From: Treponema sp. UBA3819
GTDB lineage: Bacteria; Spirochaetota; Spirochaetia; Treponematales; Treponemataceae
Length of the DNA stretch: 20,482 nucleotides
Direction: 5' to 3'
Assembly: GCA_002369025.1 (NCBI GenBank)
Contig: DFDV01000156.1
Location: 1-20,482, forward strand
Part shown: positions 19,606 to 20,482 of the stretch, one piece after another
Layout of the letters: the number at the start of each line of letters is the position of its first letter
Numbering within the stretch: position 1 is the stretch's first letter
Made by a program: the position numbers and the translations under genes
Notes under the pieces: generated by a model
What the model saw: the letters and a program-made list of their open reading frames with translations, nothing else
Databases searched by the model: none
What the model was told of the DNA's origin: nothing

Positions 19606-20482
19606 ATGATTATCGTACTTAAAAACGACATTACAGAAAGCGAAAAAGATACCATAAAAAGCGTCCTTACTAAAAATAAGTTCAAGCTGAATGAAGTTAA
19701 GGGCGAAGAAAGCACTATTTTAGCGGCGGTTGGAAAACTTGCCATGGATATCCGCGAGGTAGAAGTCCTTCCGGGTGTAGCAAACGTTATTCCAATTTCC
19801 AAGCCCTACAAGATGGCAAGCCGCGAGTTTAAGCCGGAAAATACAATTGTTGAAGTGCCCAATAACTGGGGGCAGATTATCCGTGTAGGCGGCAGCCGTG
19901 TTGTTTCGATTGCCGGTCCCTGTGCGGTAGAAAGCCGTCAGCAGATGATGGATGCAGCGGCGGCGGTTGCAAAGAGCGGGGCAGTCATGCTTCGTGGTGG
20001 CGCATATAAACCCCGTACTTCTCCCTATTCATTTCAGGGGCTTGGAGAAGAAGGACTTAAATACTTAAAGGAAGCAGGCGAACGCTATGGTCTTCCCGTT
20101 GTGACTGAAATTGTTGCGGCAGAAAACATTCCTGTGATGCAGGATTATGTGGATGTTTATCAGGTTGGCGCCCGCAATATGCAGAACTTTGAGCTGCTCA
20201 AAAAACTGGGTGCTCTGGGTAAGCCTGTTATTTTAAAGCGCGGTCTTTCTGCTACGATTGAAGAACTCCTGATGGCGGCAGAATATCTTTTGTCTTCAGG
20301 TACAGACAAAGTGATTTTGTGTGAACGCGGAATCCGAACCTATGAAAAGGCAACCCGCAATACGCTGGACCTGAGTGCCATTCCTATTCTGCGGAGTATG
20401 ACACACCTTCCCATTATCGTAGACCCCAGCCATGCAGTCGGCATTCGTGATAAAATTCCGCCTATGGGACTGGCTGCCATTG
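19606..20482 (+). CDS. aroF: 3-deoxy-7-phosphoheptulonate (DAHP) synthase, type I-beta, 3' end outside the window
   Basis: DAHP synthase condenses phosphoenolpyruvate and erythrose 4-phosphate, the first step of the shikimate pathway. The 292 visible codons start MIIVLKNDITESEKDTI, an N-terminal ferredoxin-like regulatory domain (about 1-70) as in Thermotoga maritima DAHP synthase, ending SKPYKMASREF (65-75). The barrel follows: SIAGPCAVESR (101-111), LRGGAYKPRTSPYSFQGLGE (129-148), QVGARNMQNFELLKK, KPVILKRG, ILCERGIRTYEKATRNTLD and LPIIVDPSHAVG, all catalytic or metal-site motifs. Roughly 40-50 residues are expected beyond the edge. In Thermotoga the N-terminal domain mediates feedback inhibition by tyrosine and phenylalanine; the same is likely here. 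The symbol is used generically. Confidence 0.95.
   Translation, partial: MIIVLKNDITESEKDTIKSVLTKNKFKLNEVKGEESTILAAVGKLAMDIREVEVLPGVANVIPISKPYKMASREFKPENTIVEVPNNWGQIIRVGGSRVVSIAGPCAVESRQQMMDAAAAVAKSGAVMLRGGAYKPRTSPYSFQGLGEEGLKYLKEAGERYGLPVVTEIVAAENIPVMQDYVDVYQVGARNMQNFELLKKLGALGKPVILKRGLSATIEELLMAAEYLLSSGTDKVILCERGIRTYEKATRNTLDLSAIPILRSMTHLPIIVDPSHAVGIRDKIPPMGLAAI

Overview
The window looks like chromosome of a host-associated or rumen-type spirochaete, most likely Treponema. The evidence is a PUR-domain nucleic-acid-binding protein of the Borrelia BpuR type, an mglBAC sugar transporter whose binding protein has the rearranged domain order known from Treponema pallidum Tp0684, a FliK-like/FlhB-C-terminal-like gene pair next to the ribosomal rpsP-trmD-rplS block, and moderate G+C with AT-rich intergenic regions. 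The species assignment is inference.

Layout. Positions 1-322 (minus) hold the N-terminal part of an Rpn/PDDEXK-type recombination-associated nuclease. A gene-free stretch to 966 is full of inverted repeats and hairpins. Positions 967-4286 (plus) are a probable operon: a phosphoribosyltransferase, an exported beta-helix protein and rnhB. A PUR protein lies convergently at 4300-4725. A strong promoter and an unusual leader with a duplicated hairpin and ribosome-binding site then drive a 72-residue two-helix membrane protein that ends at a clear terminator. The mgl operon (9753 down to 5339, minus) encodes a glucose/galactose ABC importer: lipoprotein MglB, ATPase MglA, and permease MglC with a long coiled-coil N-terminal extension.

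From 9932 (plus) comes the translation block rpsP-khpA-rimM-trmD-rplS, closed by a terminator. A second plus-strand operon follows at 12463, with overlapping genes: FliK-like, FlhB-C-terminal-like, a small acidic protein, a YraN-type nuclease-fold protein and a small protein that resembles the sigma-28-binding part of FlgM; a zinc-ribbon-like protein comes shortly after. At 15305-16062 sits an AT-rich two-gene unit, a 61-residue protein overlapping a GNAT acetyltransferase, which has the form of a toxin-antitoxin module. It is followed by a GC-rich structured repeat/RNA candidate. The window ends with thrA (aspartokinase/homoserine dehydrogenase), a Sfp-type phosphopantetheinyl transferase and the start of a DAHP synthase gene.

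Cross-cutting signals: several promoters share an extended -10 of the form TGCTATAMT. Three genes (mglB, the FliK-like gene, the DAHP synthase gene) have a -10 box only 6-7 bases before the ATG and no Shine-Dalgarno sequence, so their mRNAs are predicted to be leaderless. The best candidates for something undescribed are the GNAT two-gene unit with its neighbouring folded element, the duplicated leader before the 72-residue membrane protein, and the MglC extension. No tRNA, rRNA, CRISPR array or intact insertion sequence was found.
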